A stretch of 64,000 bases of DNA from Clavaria fumosa (GCA_951802425.1 OX637802.1:434001-498000); one strand, 5' to 3'; shown: positions 32,568 through 44,110, numbered from the stretch's first letter. Numbers and translations: made by a program. The notes: generated by a model not told the origin, from the sequence alone.

Positions 32568-34660
32568 TTTTTGGCTGCCCCCAGTGCATCTTGAGGGGGT
32601 TGAAACTTGATGATTGTAAGAGCGGGGGCTAAGCAGAGGGCTCGTGCGTTGTCCAGCCGAGAGATTGCGTCAGCTACAACATTGTCAGAACCTGGAATCC
32701 ACAATACCCTCATATCGAGGCCATTGGCGATCCGGACATCAATCATAGACAGGAGGATGCAGTTGTGCGAAGGACTGGCGCAAAGGGAGTGGAAGATGTC
32801 GAAAGAGTTCGAGTTGTTGGTGTGGCACAGTAGCCGACGGGGCTTCCCGTGATTGCGAGACAGATGCGCGGCGCAGCACACAGCAAGCGCTTCGAAGAAG
32901 AAGAAGCCGTTTGGCTTGAAGTCAGGGGGAATCGCCCACTGGTACCCTGTGTGTTCACCAGGGAACCAGATTCCTATTCCTATGGCCAATGCGTCGGTGT
33001 AGGCCTCAATGGTGTCCACACCATTGTGGACAGTCCACTCTGAAGCCTCGATCAGGTGGACGCCGGTGGAGTGTTCGATGTGCCCAATAAGCCAGGAGAC
33101 CTCGCGCACTATGTCAGTGTTGATGCAGAGGAGTGCCCGTGGTTTGTATTTAGCAGCAGTCTTGGCATAAAGCACAGAGAGTGAAGGACGGAGCAAGGGA
33201 TAGACATTGAGCGCCCAGTTAACGTGGCCTTGGAGGGCCCAGAAGTCCCGGAGGGGGATGCGTGCTCTGGCTCTCGTGAAGGGTTGGCACACGGCCACAA
33301 GTTTCGCACGTTTCTCTAGGGCCATCAAAACTCGCATACTGTTAGGGTCTACATCAAACCCAATGACATGAAGCGGCGACCCTGAGAGTTGCTTGTGCTC
33401 GGCATGGGGTACGCCAAGCTCGTCAAATAGGTGGAGCAGCACTGTCTGCTCAGAGGGCATGTCCTTGTCATAAGGGGCGTACCATGCGACATCTCCCTTA
33501 GGTGAAACTCCAAAGTGCTTGTCCATGTAGCACTTTAGGTTGGTTATCCCACACTGGAAAACTGCGATCCAGATGATGAGTGACGCCACTGAGTGATAGA
33601 CCTTCTGTGACGCCTGGCCCCCAAAGTTATTGCACCAGTCTACGTGCTTAGTTCCATCAATGGAGATGACCTGCTTGAGTTGCCACAGAGGGTGCATTGG
33701 GCAAAGGCAGTATGCTTTGGCTACATCTGTTTTGTAAATGATGAGTTCACAGGTCGGGTCATCCTTGCGGAGTGCTCGGATCGTTGTGCCGAGTGACCAG
33801 ATCCCATCCAGTTTGACCCCAGCAATCTCAGTCTTCAGAATTCTGGAATTTGGTGAGAATTCCCCATCAGAGTGGTCAACAATGAGGCGGAGCTTATTGG
33901 ACTCCGGTTTTGGGACTGCATGCACAGGAACTGAAAACATGCCAGGCAAAAGTACTGTTCCAAAGGCGGGTGAGAAATGACCTTTCTCTTCCTCAACTCT
34001 GAACTGTTCCCTTATGAAGTCCCTCTTTGCTTCACTCTTTGGTGGTCGTTCAGAGTTGTCCCAAGATTCCAGATAGTTGCCTGACTCTGTTTCTGCCCAC
34101 AGCCAGAAACCATTGTGGAGTGCCCAGAGAATGGACTGAACATATGGTTGGTTCAGATGGTCAGTGAGTAGTCACTCAAAAACATCGGCCTTGAGCGGGG
34201 TGACAATTTTGAAGAGGTTTGGGTATTTCTTTATCGTCTTCCATCCATCTCCCTTCTCAAACTCTTTGGGAGGCGGTTTCAGCACTGGTTCTGCGGTGAG
34301 TGAGTACCTCACTGTCACTCCAACCACCTCATCATTGTCTTGCCATAAGAACTCCCTCAAGTACCTCGGGCACCTAGCCTTAAGCTCAAGCGCCTCTCTT
34401 TGCCCTCTCTTTGCAGTCTCCCTTTCTGTGGCCTGCTCCACAGTAGATGCAGATGTGCTTAAACTTGCAGTTGGTGCGTGCACATTTATTTTCATTGTAT
34501 TGACAGCAAGGTTCTTCGGGGTTCCACTTGGTGCATTGCTTGGGCTTTCCCCTTGACCCCTCTGGTTCGAAATGCACGCCGTCTGGGTCGAGGAAGCACG
34601 GTTCAAAATGTCGGATTGCAGTGAAGTCGCAGAGTTCGAGGTCGTTCGACTCAGCGACAT
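32564..34660 (-). pseudogene. RT/RNase H of the Ngaro/DIRS-like element
   Basis: One frame from 34660 to TGA 32564, broken only by TGA at 34174-34172; 33949-32564 alone gives 461 intact residues. RT marks: HAVPKPESNKLRLIVDHSDG, TDVAKAYCLCPMHPLWQL, NNFGGQASQKVYHSVASL. The catalytic box reads CYMDKHFGV, so the second Asp of the YxDD motif is Lys. Downstream are ALQGHVNWALNVYPLLRPSL, RNase H (AYTDALAIGIGIWFPG, FFFFEALAVCCA) and WIPGSDNVVADAISRL. The stop and YMDK argue for an inactive copy, although the long intact frame shows it decayed recently. Confidence 0.85.
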
Positions 34661-35500
34661 GTTTCCAAATTGCCTTGTCCATCTTGATGATCCTCACATG
34701 CGAAGATGCACACCTCAACCCAAAGAGCCCAAGGATGTAGTCAGTGTATCTGGTAAGTTCCCCCTCTCGGTGCAGGAAAGCAAACTTCGTTGCGGTGACC
34801 ATCTTCTGCCAGGCAAGGACCCAGTCCCCTGAGGTTCTGATGAGCTTAGCCGGCTTTGCAGGTCCCGTCCGTAGTTCAATATCCCTGATCCGCTCAACTG
34901 TTTGTGACTCAAAGTTGACTGTGTATGCTCCAGAGAAGACAATGTCGAGGTTGACCAGTTTGCCAGTAAGTATGTTTGTCCACTCAGTGTTGGGGAAGCG
35001 TGGCACGCCTGGGGTAGCCGAAAGGTGAAGTTTCACGTTTTTAATGTCAGTGGTGAAGTTGATGACAAGTTGTCTGGTGAGCTCAAGGCTAGGGCTGAGG
35101 TGTTCAGCTGCGAGCTTGGTTCGCTGAGTCCAGGGGTACATATCTTCGTCGACTGGGAGCTTTCAGATGATTTGCTCAGCTGACTCTGGTGAGTGGCTCC
35201 TGGCTTGCTTCTCTCTTTTGTTTCTGAGTTCCACTTCTTTAGTGGTCTCTCTGACTCCGCCTGGTCTGATATTCATTCCATCAGGCTTGGTCATTTCGTT
35301 CCCTTGTTCACCCACTGTGCAAAGGATCCTCTCATGGAGTTCAAGTGTGTCGAGGTAGGTTTCGTATGCTGAGGTAATTTGCTCTTCTGGTAGCCCAGTC
35401 CCTGTCTGTAATAAGAGAGCAAAGATCTTTGCTGCTGCTGCTCCTTGTGTAATTTGTCCACTTCTGAATAGTTTGATGTGGAAGTTGAGTCAGATTTGGA
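34386..35500 (-). pseudogene. Gag-like protein of the Ngaro/DIRS-like element
   Basis: The main frame (35141-34386) ends with a cysteine-rich CxNxCARTNCKFKHICIYCG region plus HRKGDC, typical of the nucleic-acid-binding gag of basidiomycete recombinase retroelements. The frame continues upstream past a TGA at 35168-35166 to MTKPDGMNIRPGG (ATG near 35294) and further to about 35500 (FALLLQTGTGLPEEQITSAY). It overlaps the RT frame in a different phase near 34660-34386. Confidence 0.65.
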
Positions 35501-35767
35501 GGACGAGGGGACAGGAAAATCACATATAACTTGGGCTGGAATGCTAGATTTGTGCCAGCAGCTTGAAGCCTGCTGCCTTGAAGTTGATGCTGACTGTTCT
35601 GCACAGCTTTCACAGAATTTGTGCCGCTTCCATGCACACATCAGGCAGGTAGAGCTGAAGAATGCAAAGCAGATGACACTGACGAGCTGGGTTCAGGGCA
35701 AATGATTTGATCACAGCCACCCCTATGTTACTACGTCACAAATATGTCACACCTTTTGTTACCACAT

Positions 35768-35830
35768 GACTCTTGTAATGCATCAGAAAATGAGGGGTCC
35801 CAAGCATATGCAATATGAGCGATTCAACTG
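35768..35830. repeat. Orphan pogo-type terminal inverted repeat
   Basis: Ends GATTCAACTG followed by TA (35831-35832); 27 bp are shared with the TIR at 44400-44427. On the reverse strand it starts CAGTTGAATCGC, as expected for a pogo/Tigger end with TA target. The rest of this copy was not found. Confidence 0.55.
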
Positions 35831-35832
35831 TA

Positions 35833-36194
35833 TTACATGAGCAGTATATATACTAGTGGAGAGGGCAGCATGTGGTGTGAGTCACATGAGTGGGAACAAG
35901 GCTACACACTCTGAGTTGCAAGGAGTCAGAGACATGAAGGAGGGCAAAGGGAATGCCAAATAGAGAAGGGAGTGGCAAGGTATGAGCAGAGGATGGTGAC
36001 AGGAGGAATGCTTGGTGCAGTCTTGGCTGCCCAAGGGGAGATCTCAATTAGTCTTGAATGGGTTAGATTACTTGATGGGATCTGTCAGTACCACTATCCT
36101 GGATCCGCCTCCATCACAAATTCCAAAGTGTGAGAAAAGCTTCAAGTTGTGGGTAGGTCACATGACAGGTAACACTATTAACACTGTTATCGTG
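35833..36194. other. No recognisable feature
   Basis: Short unassigned sequence between the orphan TIR and the Rep-X repeat. Confidence 0.4.
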
Positions 36195-36404
36195 TTTAAA
36201 TGTATTTACAGTAGTCCAATCATTCATGGCTTGCAGCCCACATGCCCAGTGACAAGTGTCACTCGCACCTCCGCATGCCCCGCTGGGCGAGGCAAGCTCA
36301 TTGGCCACCTCCGCATACCTGCGCTTGGGTGAGGAGCCCCTTTTGGCTGTGCCAAGCACACTACAGTCCCGAGACACTCTGCTCTCAGACTTCTGCTCTA
36401 CTAC
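36195..36404. repeat. Rep-X copy 2, left part
   Basis: Matches 5430-5635. It continues at 42301-42449 once gypsy C is removed; the junction carries the ACTAC duplication. Confidence 0.82.
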
Positions 36405-36709
36405 TGTCAGGATCGCTTACATAAGCAGGTTGGAAAGGCCAAGAAAGGATCGCAAAAGAGTTGCGGGAAGTTTGCGGACGAGTCACGTGACCCGAATGGG
36501 TGGTGGCTTACATAATGGGAAAATCACGTGACCCGGGCCTGGACGCATCACGTGACGCACGGGGTCCGAGCGTGGGAACGCCGGCAACTCCCGAACCGCT
36601 CACTATATATACTACGTCGCTTTCTTACTTGTACCCTTTTCCCCTTATGTTAGTATCGTCATCATCGACCTTACGTTAAGTTGTGTGAACTGTGAGACTA
36701 AGTCTGACA
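36405..36709 (+). repeat. 5' LTR of copy C
   Basis: TGTCAGGATC...GTCTGACA with TCACGTGA at 36483, 36524 and 36548, and a TATATATA box near 36604. Confidence 0.96.
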
Positions 36710-36710
36710 C

Positions 36711-36721
36711 AATACTAACAT
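36711..36721 (+). other. Putative self-priming primer binding site, copy C
   Basis: AATACTAACAT, one base after the LTR. Ten bases are complementary to ATGTTAGTAT at 36647-36656. Confidence 0.68.
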
Positions 36722-37362
36722 CAACCCCTGTCTGCCCTAGCCCCGTGTCCTAACCCGGCTAGCCTGGACCCCTATCTCAAACTGTCACACTCTGTGACAG
36801 CTTATCCCCCTCATCCTCTTTCTCTTTACCCTGCCCACGGTGTGCAACAGAACCGTGTGAAATTTTTACTGTGTGTAGATACACGTGACCAGACCCGGAG
36901 GAAGTCTACTGTGACCCTCCCCAAGAGACACCGAGTGCCAAAGGCCCGGAACTTTGCTTTACAGCTACGTACCAGTGAATCGTGTAGTGTACAGGGCACG
37001 GAAAGGCCCTATACATAGTTTTTCTGTAGTTTCCTGGTCCAGTGGACAGGGCCCTTGCTCTGTGACCATTGTCAGAAGGGCACACGGGCAACTCACTAGG
37101 AGTTGTGGAGTGACCACCTGGGACACCATTCGGGCCCCACGCTAGCAACAAGTTTTATAGAATAAGAGTTCTATAAGTACCTAGATACATAGAGAGCAGC
37201 CTGAGAGGACAGGACTGCTAAGAGATCGAAGAAATCCTGAGTGCCCAAGGCCCGGAATTCTATTTACAGCGTCTGCGTCCGAGACCGGGTCGAGCCCAGC
37301 TCCCCCCCGATTCCCCTGTTACCGACGTCCCCGAAACCCCATCACCACCACCAGGGTCTGTG
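36722..37362 (+). other. Leader of copy C
   Basis: Contains the duplicated GAGTGCC...TTTACAG block (about 36931-36963 and 37239-37269). No supported protein. Confidence 0.5.
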
Positions 37363-38364
37363 ATGGCTGACCACGTCGCCCCGCCTGAAGTCCATGCCAC
37401 GAGGCTGGATTTAGTCGTTGCCCCATTTGATGGGCAAAAAAGAAATTTCCGTACATTCCTCCGGTTGCTCCGCCTCCTGTTTATGGCGAATCCGATAATC
37501 TATGCCACGGACCTGGCAAAGGTCCTCTACACCCTCAGCAAAATTACTGGCGAGGGGTTTGCCGCAGAATGGGCAAATGTGAAGGGAGAGGAAATCCTGG
37601 GTAACAATGAGGTTGGAACCTGGGCAGAATTTGTGGAAGAGATGAAGCGAGCGTTCGATGACCCGAACGACCGTGCGACTGCCCTCGCAGATATTGCGAA
37701 GTTCAAACAGGGTGTCATGACGGCACCTGAGTTCTTCGCAAAGTTCGAAACAATGTTCCGAAGAGCGGGGATGACAGAAGTGGCCAATTCGGACATCCTG
37801 GTCCATTGGCTGGAGTCGAATCTGAGCAGGAGGCTAGTGGGAAAGGTCTATGGTGTTTCGCCAATGCCAGAGACCTACGTGCAGTGGAAGGCACTTGCCG
37901 AAAAGCTAGACGCTCAGCAGCATCGCCTCGACGGAGTCATCGCACAACAGAACTCTGTGCGTCCTGCTCTGCCCGCAACCAGCCGCCCCCTCCCTCAACA
38001 AACCCGCTTCGCCCCAGCCCCCCGTCCCTTCCTGGCCCAGCCTCTGGCCCGCACCCCTGCCCCTCCCACCATGCCGCGTCCCACCAATGCCGGTGACGCC
38101 ATGGTGGTGGATCGTGCCCGTGCCCCTGGAGTGTTGCGCACCTGCTTCCGATGTGGCCAAGCTGGTCACATGGTGAGAGATTGCCAGCTCCAGGACACAC
38201 GTCCGCAGATCCCGAGGCCGCAGATCCACGCCGTGGAAAGCCAGGCACGTAGTGCAGAGGACTATGAGAACGAGATCGCACTGCTCCGAGACCGCCTGGA
38301 TTTGCTCGAGAGAGAGAAGAGGGCTCCTGTTGAAGAGCCGGATTTTGGAGACGAGGCCCAGTGA
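37363..38364 (+). CDS. Gag of chromovirus C
   Basis: 333 residues from ATG 37363 (MADHVAPPEV) to TGA 38362-38364. Capsid-like region and knuckle CFRCGQAGHMVRDC near residues 261-274. A GTGAGT donor-like sequence overlaps the stop, and CCCAG follows at about 38396; removing these 38 nt would join gag to pol in frame. Copies A and E encode gag-pol in one frame without this block. Confidence 0.9.
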   Translation: MADHVAPPEVHATRLDLVVAPFDGQKRNFRTFLRLLRLLFMANPIIYATDLAKVLYTLSKITGEGFAAEWANVKGEEILGNNEVGTWAEFVEEMKRAFDDPNDRATALADIAKFKQGVMTAPEFFAKFETMFRRAGMTEVANSDILVHWLESNLSRRLVGKVYGVSPMPETYVQWKALAEKLDAQQHRLDGVIAQQNSVRPALPATSRPLPQQTRFAPAPRPFLAQPLARTPAPPTMPRPTNAGDAMVVDRARAPGVLRTCFRCGQAGHMVRDCQLQDTRPQIPRPQIHAVESQARSAEDYENEIALLRDRLDLLEREKRAPVEEPDFGDEAQ

Positions 38365-41300
38365 GTCCGAACTGGAGTCTCAGGAGTAGATATCCCAGCC
38401 CCCCTCCCGTCCCTGTACCCGCAGCTAGTATCCCAAAATACACTATCTTGCAGCGGAGACACACCCGGATTGGGGCTGAGGTGAAGGACAAAGCGGAAAC
38501 GGAAACCGCTAAAAGTGAAATACTGAAAAGAGAAAAGGGGACTAGCAGCCAAGTGGAGCCAACAAAGCACCTTGCAGAGGTGCTGAAGGACACCCTATTG
38601 CGTATGCCCCGAGAGCTCTCCATCCAGGTGCACCTGGAGGCTCTCAGCACTGGCAAAGGGGCAACTACGAAAGCCCTTGTCGACTCAGGCTGCACCAACT
38701 GCTTTATGGACTTGGAGTGGGCGAAAAAAGTGGGATTGGAACCATCTCCCTTGCTGAATCCAATCACCATGTATAATGTGGATGGAACACAGAACAGAGA
38801 TGGTAAGATCCGGTATGGGATGGAGCTGCTTGTGACGGTTGGCGACCACCAGGAGCGGATCCACTTCCTGCTAGGGAAGACTCAGTCCCACACAGCGATC
38901 CTTGGGCATGATTGGCTAAAGCGTCATAATCCAGAGATTGACTGGGTGAAAGCTGAAGTAAGGCTCACCCGCTGCCCCAACTCCTGTGCCTCCTCCCCAC
39001 ACAGCCACCGGTCCCCTGTTCGACCCTCAGGTCCACCAAAAGCGAGTACCCTGGCCTCGGCCAGTATCCCGGACACCCGTTTTCCCAACACTGGCCCTAC
39101 CCCTGATTGGCCCAGCCGCTACCCTTTGGTTTTTAGTGAAGCAAAGTGAGATGAGCTCCCCCGCTCCCGCCCTGACTTTGATATCAAAATCGAGTTTAAA
39201 ACAGACCCTGGACACCTCTCCTCTAAGCTATACTCTCTGACGTGAGAAGAGATGGTGGAAATGAATCGCTGGGTGGATGAGCAGCTAGCTTCTGGACGAA
39301 TCCGACCTTCGAAGTCCCCGTACGCAAGCCCCTTCTTCTTCAAACGTGAGAAGGACAAGCTGCGGCCGATTATCGATTACTCTAGGCTGAACTCGTATCT
39401 AATCAAAGACAAGTACCCCCTCCCCCTCATACGAGACACTGTGGATGTGTTAAAGGGGGCGACCATCTATTCCAAGATTGATGCGAAGGGAGGTTTCCCA
39501 TCGATGCAGGTCTGGCCAGAACATCAGCACCGCTGTGCTTTCCTAACGCCTCGTGGACTCTTCGAACCGGCAGTTATGTGGTTTGGGCTGCAGAATGCGC
39601 CTGCAACCTTCCAGCGCTTCATGAACCATGTGCTGAGAGAAGAGATTGCAGGGGGGCATGTCCGAGCCTATGTCGATGATGTTATAGTGTTTGCAGAGGA
39701 TTTGGCTACACATCGGTATTGGATGGATCGGGTCTTGAAGAAGTTTGGGGAGAATGGCCTATGTCTCAGACTCAGCAAGTGCGAGTTCGAGAAGAGTGAG
39801 GTTTTCTTCCTGGGGATGAAGATCTCCCACAACCATCTAGAGCATGACCCAGCTAAAGGCGCGGCGATCCGTAACTGGCCCAGACCGAAAAATGTGAAAG
39901 AGGTACAAAGATTCAACAGAATGCTGAACTACCTCCGCCGGCACATCCCAAATCTCTCTGCCCGGGCAAAACCACTCTTCCGGCTGACAGGGAAAGTCCC
40001 GTGGAGATGGGAGGAGGAGGAGGAAGCAGCCTTCCAAGATCTCCGCCTGGCACTAGTATCAGCCCCGGTCTTGGCTCTACCACAAGACAAAGGGAGATGG
40101 AAGGTAGAAACAGATGCGAGCAACTTGGCGACTGGAGGAGTTCTCTCACAGCAGCAGGTGGATGGGACTTGGAGAGTTGTAGACTACATCTCCAAAGCCC
40201 TCACTGCAGCTGAGAAGAATTACGATGTGTACGACAAGGAGTTCCTGGCTGTAATCCGGGCACTACGCGAGTGGCGGGCTTACCTGATTGGGGTGGAAGA
40301 GACTATCGAAATCTGGACGGACCATGCTAACCTCCAGTACTTCCGGAAGCCCCAGAAGTTGAAACCGAGGCAGGTCCGTTGGGTTGGAGAGCTCCAGTGC
40401 TTTGACTTCGAGATCAAGTACCGTACTGGGAAGTCAAACACGAAAGCGGATGCACTCTCACGGAGGCCAGATTATGGAGAGGTGGTGGAGGAGGATGCAC
40501 CAGTACAGGTCTTCCCAGAGGCTGAGACCCGCACATCATTCACATCGGAGATGGAGACACTACTCCAGAAAAACAGTGCGGTATATGTGCAGAAGCTGGA
40601 GGAGCTTGATGATGAGTGGACGAGAGATCGGATGGGACTCTGGCGGAAGGCAGAAATCACTTGGGTGCCCCCAGAAGCACGTGAGGCAGTGCTCACCTTT
40701 GAGCATGACCTCCCCATTGCAGGGCACCCTGGTCCACGGAAACTGAGGGCGGCTCTGCTGAGGTCCTATTGGTGGGTGGGCATGGTGAAGGATTCCAATC
40801 GGTATGCAGGTGGATGTGAGACATGCCAACGAATCAAGCCTGATCGTACCAGGCGCGCCGCTCCGCTCCATCCGCACCCTGTCCCTGAGAGCCCCTGGGC
40901 AGTCATCTCTTGGGACATTGTTGGACCTTTCCCCCTCTCACGTGGTCACAATGCGATCCTTGTCATTGTCGACAAGTTTACAAAATGAACTCTCATCGAA
41001 GCTATTGGCCTTGACCTCACGGGACTTGGTGCTGCTCGGATCCTTCGAGACCGGGTCTTCCGCGACCATGGAGTTCTGCAGAAAGTTGTGAGTGACCGGG
41101 GAACCCAATTTGTGTCCAGATTCATGAGGGAGTTTTATGGGATGATTGGAGTTAAGGCGAACCCGAGCACTGCCTTCCACCCACAAACAGATGGACAGAC
41201 AGAGTGGGTCAATCAGGAGGTTGAAGTGTATCTCCGGGCCTATGTTGACCATCTGCAGGATGATTGGGCAGAGTGGCTATCCACAGCCGAATTCGCGCTC

Positions 41301-41984
41301 AATAACCGTGAGCACTCAGCCACAGGATTCACACCTTTCTATCTGGAGTATGGCCGGCACCCTTGGAATGGTGGTATCCGGCCGCCCTCTGAAGTGAACC
41401 CTGCAGCAGACGAGTGGATGGCCAAGCTCACGGAATCCCGAAGAGCAGCCAGGGATGCAATGGGGAAGGCGGCAGACGCGATGAAGGCTAGCTATGATAA
41501 AGGAAAGCGCCCGAGTCGTGAATACTCAAAGGGGGACTTAGTCTGGCTGGATACCCGGAACCTGAAAATGGATCGACCATCCAAGAAGCTTGACAACAAG
41601 CGGGCTGGACCCTTCACCATCGAAGAGAAGGTTGGACCAGCAGCATACCGACTCAAGCTCCCCCGAGCATGGCGCATTCACCAGGTTTTCAATGAGTTGC
41701 TACTCACCCCGTATATTGCTCCCTCTTTCCCTTCCCAGAACTTGCCTCCACCCCCACCCCCCACAATTGACGATGACCACTTGGAGTATGAGGTGGAGGA
41801 AATTCTTGATGTCAAGAAGGTTGGACGGGGAGTGAAGTATTTGGTGAAGTGGTTAGGATACCCTGCAGAGGAGAACACCTGGGAACCTCGTCGCAACCTC
41901 ACTAATGTTGCACTGTTGCTCCGGGACTTCTTCCAGCAATACCCTGACAAGGCGAAGTTGGCAGGTCGAGACGCCCAGCCTTAA
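38361..41984 (+). pseudogene. Pol of chromovirus C, three premature stops
   Basis: Protease, RT (YVDD), RNase H, integrase and chromodomain can all be read in one frame to TAA 41982-41984. It is broken by TGA 39147-39149 (TGG in other copies), TGA 39243-39245 (same site as in copy B) and TGA 40986-40988 (CGA in copy B). All three are explained by C:G to T:A changes. No frameshifts. Confidence 0.94.
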
Positions 41985-41995
41985 GAGGGGGGTGA

Positions 41996-42300
41996 TGTCA
42001 GGATCGCTTACATAAGCAGGTTGGAAAGGCCAAGAAAGGATCGCAAAAGAGTTGCGGGAAGTTTGCGGACGAGTCACGTGACCCGAACGGGTGGTGGCTT
42101 ACATAATGGGAAAATCACGTGACCCGGGCCTGGACGCATCACGTGACGCACGGGGTCCGAGCGTGGGAACACCGGCAACTCCCGAACCGCTCGCTATATA
42201 TACTACGTCGCTTTCTTACTTGTACCCTTTTCCCCTTATGTTAGTATCGTCATCATCGACCTTACGTTAAGTTGTGTGAACTGTGAGACTAAGTCTGACA
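41996..42300 (+). repeat. 3' LTR of copy C
   Basis: 305 bp, preceded by the purine tract GAGGGGGGTGA after the pol stop. Confidence 0.96.
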
Positions 42301-42449
42301 ACTACTACCTAGTGTGCACTGAGGAAAGGAGACTCCCCATCCTTTCCCTTTGCCCACAAGGTAAGCCTGGCCTCCCTCTGCACATTGCCTTAGTCCCTCA
42401 CTTTCTGTCCTTTCCCTTTGCCCACTAGTGTACTTTACTTGCGAGCACA
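42301..42449. repeat. Rep-X copy 2, right part
   Basis: Matches about 5636-5782; similarity stops at GCGAGCAC, where pogo-related sequence begins. Confidence 0.78.
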
Positions 42450-42514
42450 ATACACTTCACTTTGTTCAGTCCATCAGTCTCATGATGCCTGCAAACAATG
42501 ACAGTCAAACTACT

Positions 42515-44110
42515 TCCCAGTCAACATTGCAGGACACAACCTCTGCCCTCTCGACGTCGCAGTGCGATGAAGTCCAGTTCCCCATGGGCTATGGCCTGCT
42601 CTTGCTGTACCTGAGCCACAATTGCATTGTCACCCCCTTCAAAGGGGTAAGCTTGCCCTACTTCTTCTTCGACAGGATGGATGAGCTTGTCCAAAGTAGG
42701 TGGTTCACCATGAATGCGATGCCGTTTCTTGAGGTCCATAATTGCTTTGACCAGGTCTTGCCCAAGTTCCTGGGTGGTGGTATGGTGGGTTGATGAGAGG
42801 GATCTCAGGATATGGAGGATGATGGGTGGGTGCTGGATCCCGGTATGGTCCCAGCAGTTTTTGATGGTTGTTGGCTCAATTGCGTTCCAGGCATCCTTGG
42901 CCATGCGCATTGCTTCAAGTAGATCTATCTTGTATATGTTGTCTTCCCCAGCCTTGTCAAGATCAAGAGCACGAATACAAAATTACTGATGATAATGGGC
43001 CTTGAAGCACTGGATTATGCCCGCATTGAGAGGTTGAACAAAGGGTGTTAGGTTTGGTTCAAACCATTCGAGATGTATATTCATTGGCTTGTACACAATA
43101 TCATGCCCACTGAAGTTGTCAATGAGAAGACATATTTTGCAGTTACTGATGTGCATCTTGAGGTCGAAATGTGTGATCCATCTGTGATGATATGTAAACA
43201 TTTGAATGCACTTGAGTAGGATATGCTCACTCTTCGAAGAGATCTGTAGTCATCCATGCCTTCTTATTGCTGCAGTAGTAGAAGCCTTGTTGCTCAGGTG
43301 TGTGCTTCTTAAAGCACTGGGGCTTTTGGGATTTCCCAATGAAAAAAATCGGCATCCTCTCGCTACCATCTGCATTACATGCAAAGCCTAGGGTAATTCG
43401 GAATTTGTCTTTCTTCTTTCCGCTTATCTGCTTGGCAGCAAGTCCTTGGTCTGGGGGGCAAAGGCAAAGAGTGCACTCTCATCGAAGTTCCATCAATCTT
43501 TCACAGAAAATCTGGCTAGGATTTCTCAGATGCGCACTTGCTCAGTTTCAACAGCTGTGGGGTCAACAGAGGCTGCCTCTCCATGCCTTCGACACTCCTT
43601 AATTCTGTATCTGTCAAGAGTTGAGCCCTATGAATTCAAGCACATTAGAAACTTACACTTTGCAAAACGATGGGATCCACCGATCACCATCAAGGCACTC
43701 ATCTTCAAGGACATTAAATGCTTCCTCAAATCTTTTACGCTTCTCCTGTAACATGGGCCCTGTGACAGTTTCCCACTTCTCTTCCATCTGCTTGTTCCAT
43801 AAAATGAGGGCCCGCTCAACATCAGGGCATGTGACAACATGTGGGCGCTTCGAAGAGAGTGCATTTGGATTGGATTGCACATGAGCCTCAAGTTCTGCTC
43901 TGGACTTCAATTTTTGTGAGAGAGTTGCCTGATCAAAGAGCAGAGCACCATCCTGCTTCATGCGGAAGTGCTGAACAATGCAAGACTGTCCCAAATCAGG
44001 ATGAGCATTGACATATGCAAAGACTGTCAGCCAATCCTGTAGGGTCAGATTAGTGCGGTGAGCCTTGATAGTAATGGCAGATGTTTTGGGTGCATCACTT
44101 GCTGCCTTGA
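42515..44110 (-). pseudogene. Pogo/Fot1-like DDE transposase relic
   Basis: Read from right to left: a CENP-B-type HTH region (ERALILWNKQMEEKWETVTG, near 43800), a middle part in broken frames, the DDE core LLIDNFSGHDIV with FEPNLTPFVQPLNAGIIQCF (43201-42983), and the C-terminal TIKNCWDHTGI block (42910-42521). At least three frame changes make it nonfunctional. Pogo-family transposases cut and paste at TA. Confidence 0.8.

Larger units (their letters stand above)
24596..35640 (-). mobile_element. Ngaro/DIRS-like tyrosine-recombinase retroelement, interrupted
   Basis: On the minus strand the order is Gag-like (about 35500-34386), RT/RNase H (34660-32564) and tyrosine recombinase (32567-32044, then 25184-24711). 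This matches Ngaro/DIRS elements, which lack an integrase. The recombinase gene is split by an inverted-repeat element (25189-32043), which is split by gypsy B. The outer boundaries and any split direct repeats were not identified. Confidence 0.82.
36405..42300 (+). mobile_element. Full-length chromovirus copy C
   Basis: 5896 bp with 305-bp LTRs (36405-36709 and 41996-42300) that differ at three positions by eye. Flanking duplication ACTAC (36400-36404 and 42301-42305) can be compared with the uninterrupted relative at about 5636-5647. Sister of copy B. Confidence 0.97.

Noticed and set aside
37031..37080. tRNA-like string TCCTGGTCCAGTGG in the gypsy leader
   Set aside because: No cloverleaf or B box can be drawn; it is part of the element leader in all copies.
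36954..37145. Small open frames in the gypsy leader (for example the ...TTWDTI.APR peptide)
   Set aside because: Similar text appears in B, C and E, but only because the leader DNA is similar; copy A lacks the frame.
42450..42515. 3' terminal inverted repeat of the pogo relic
   Set aside because: No sequence matching CAGTTGAATTGC was found here, so the element's 3' end is left undefined.
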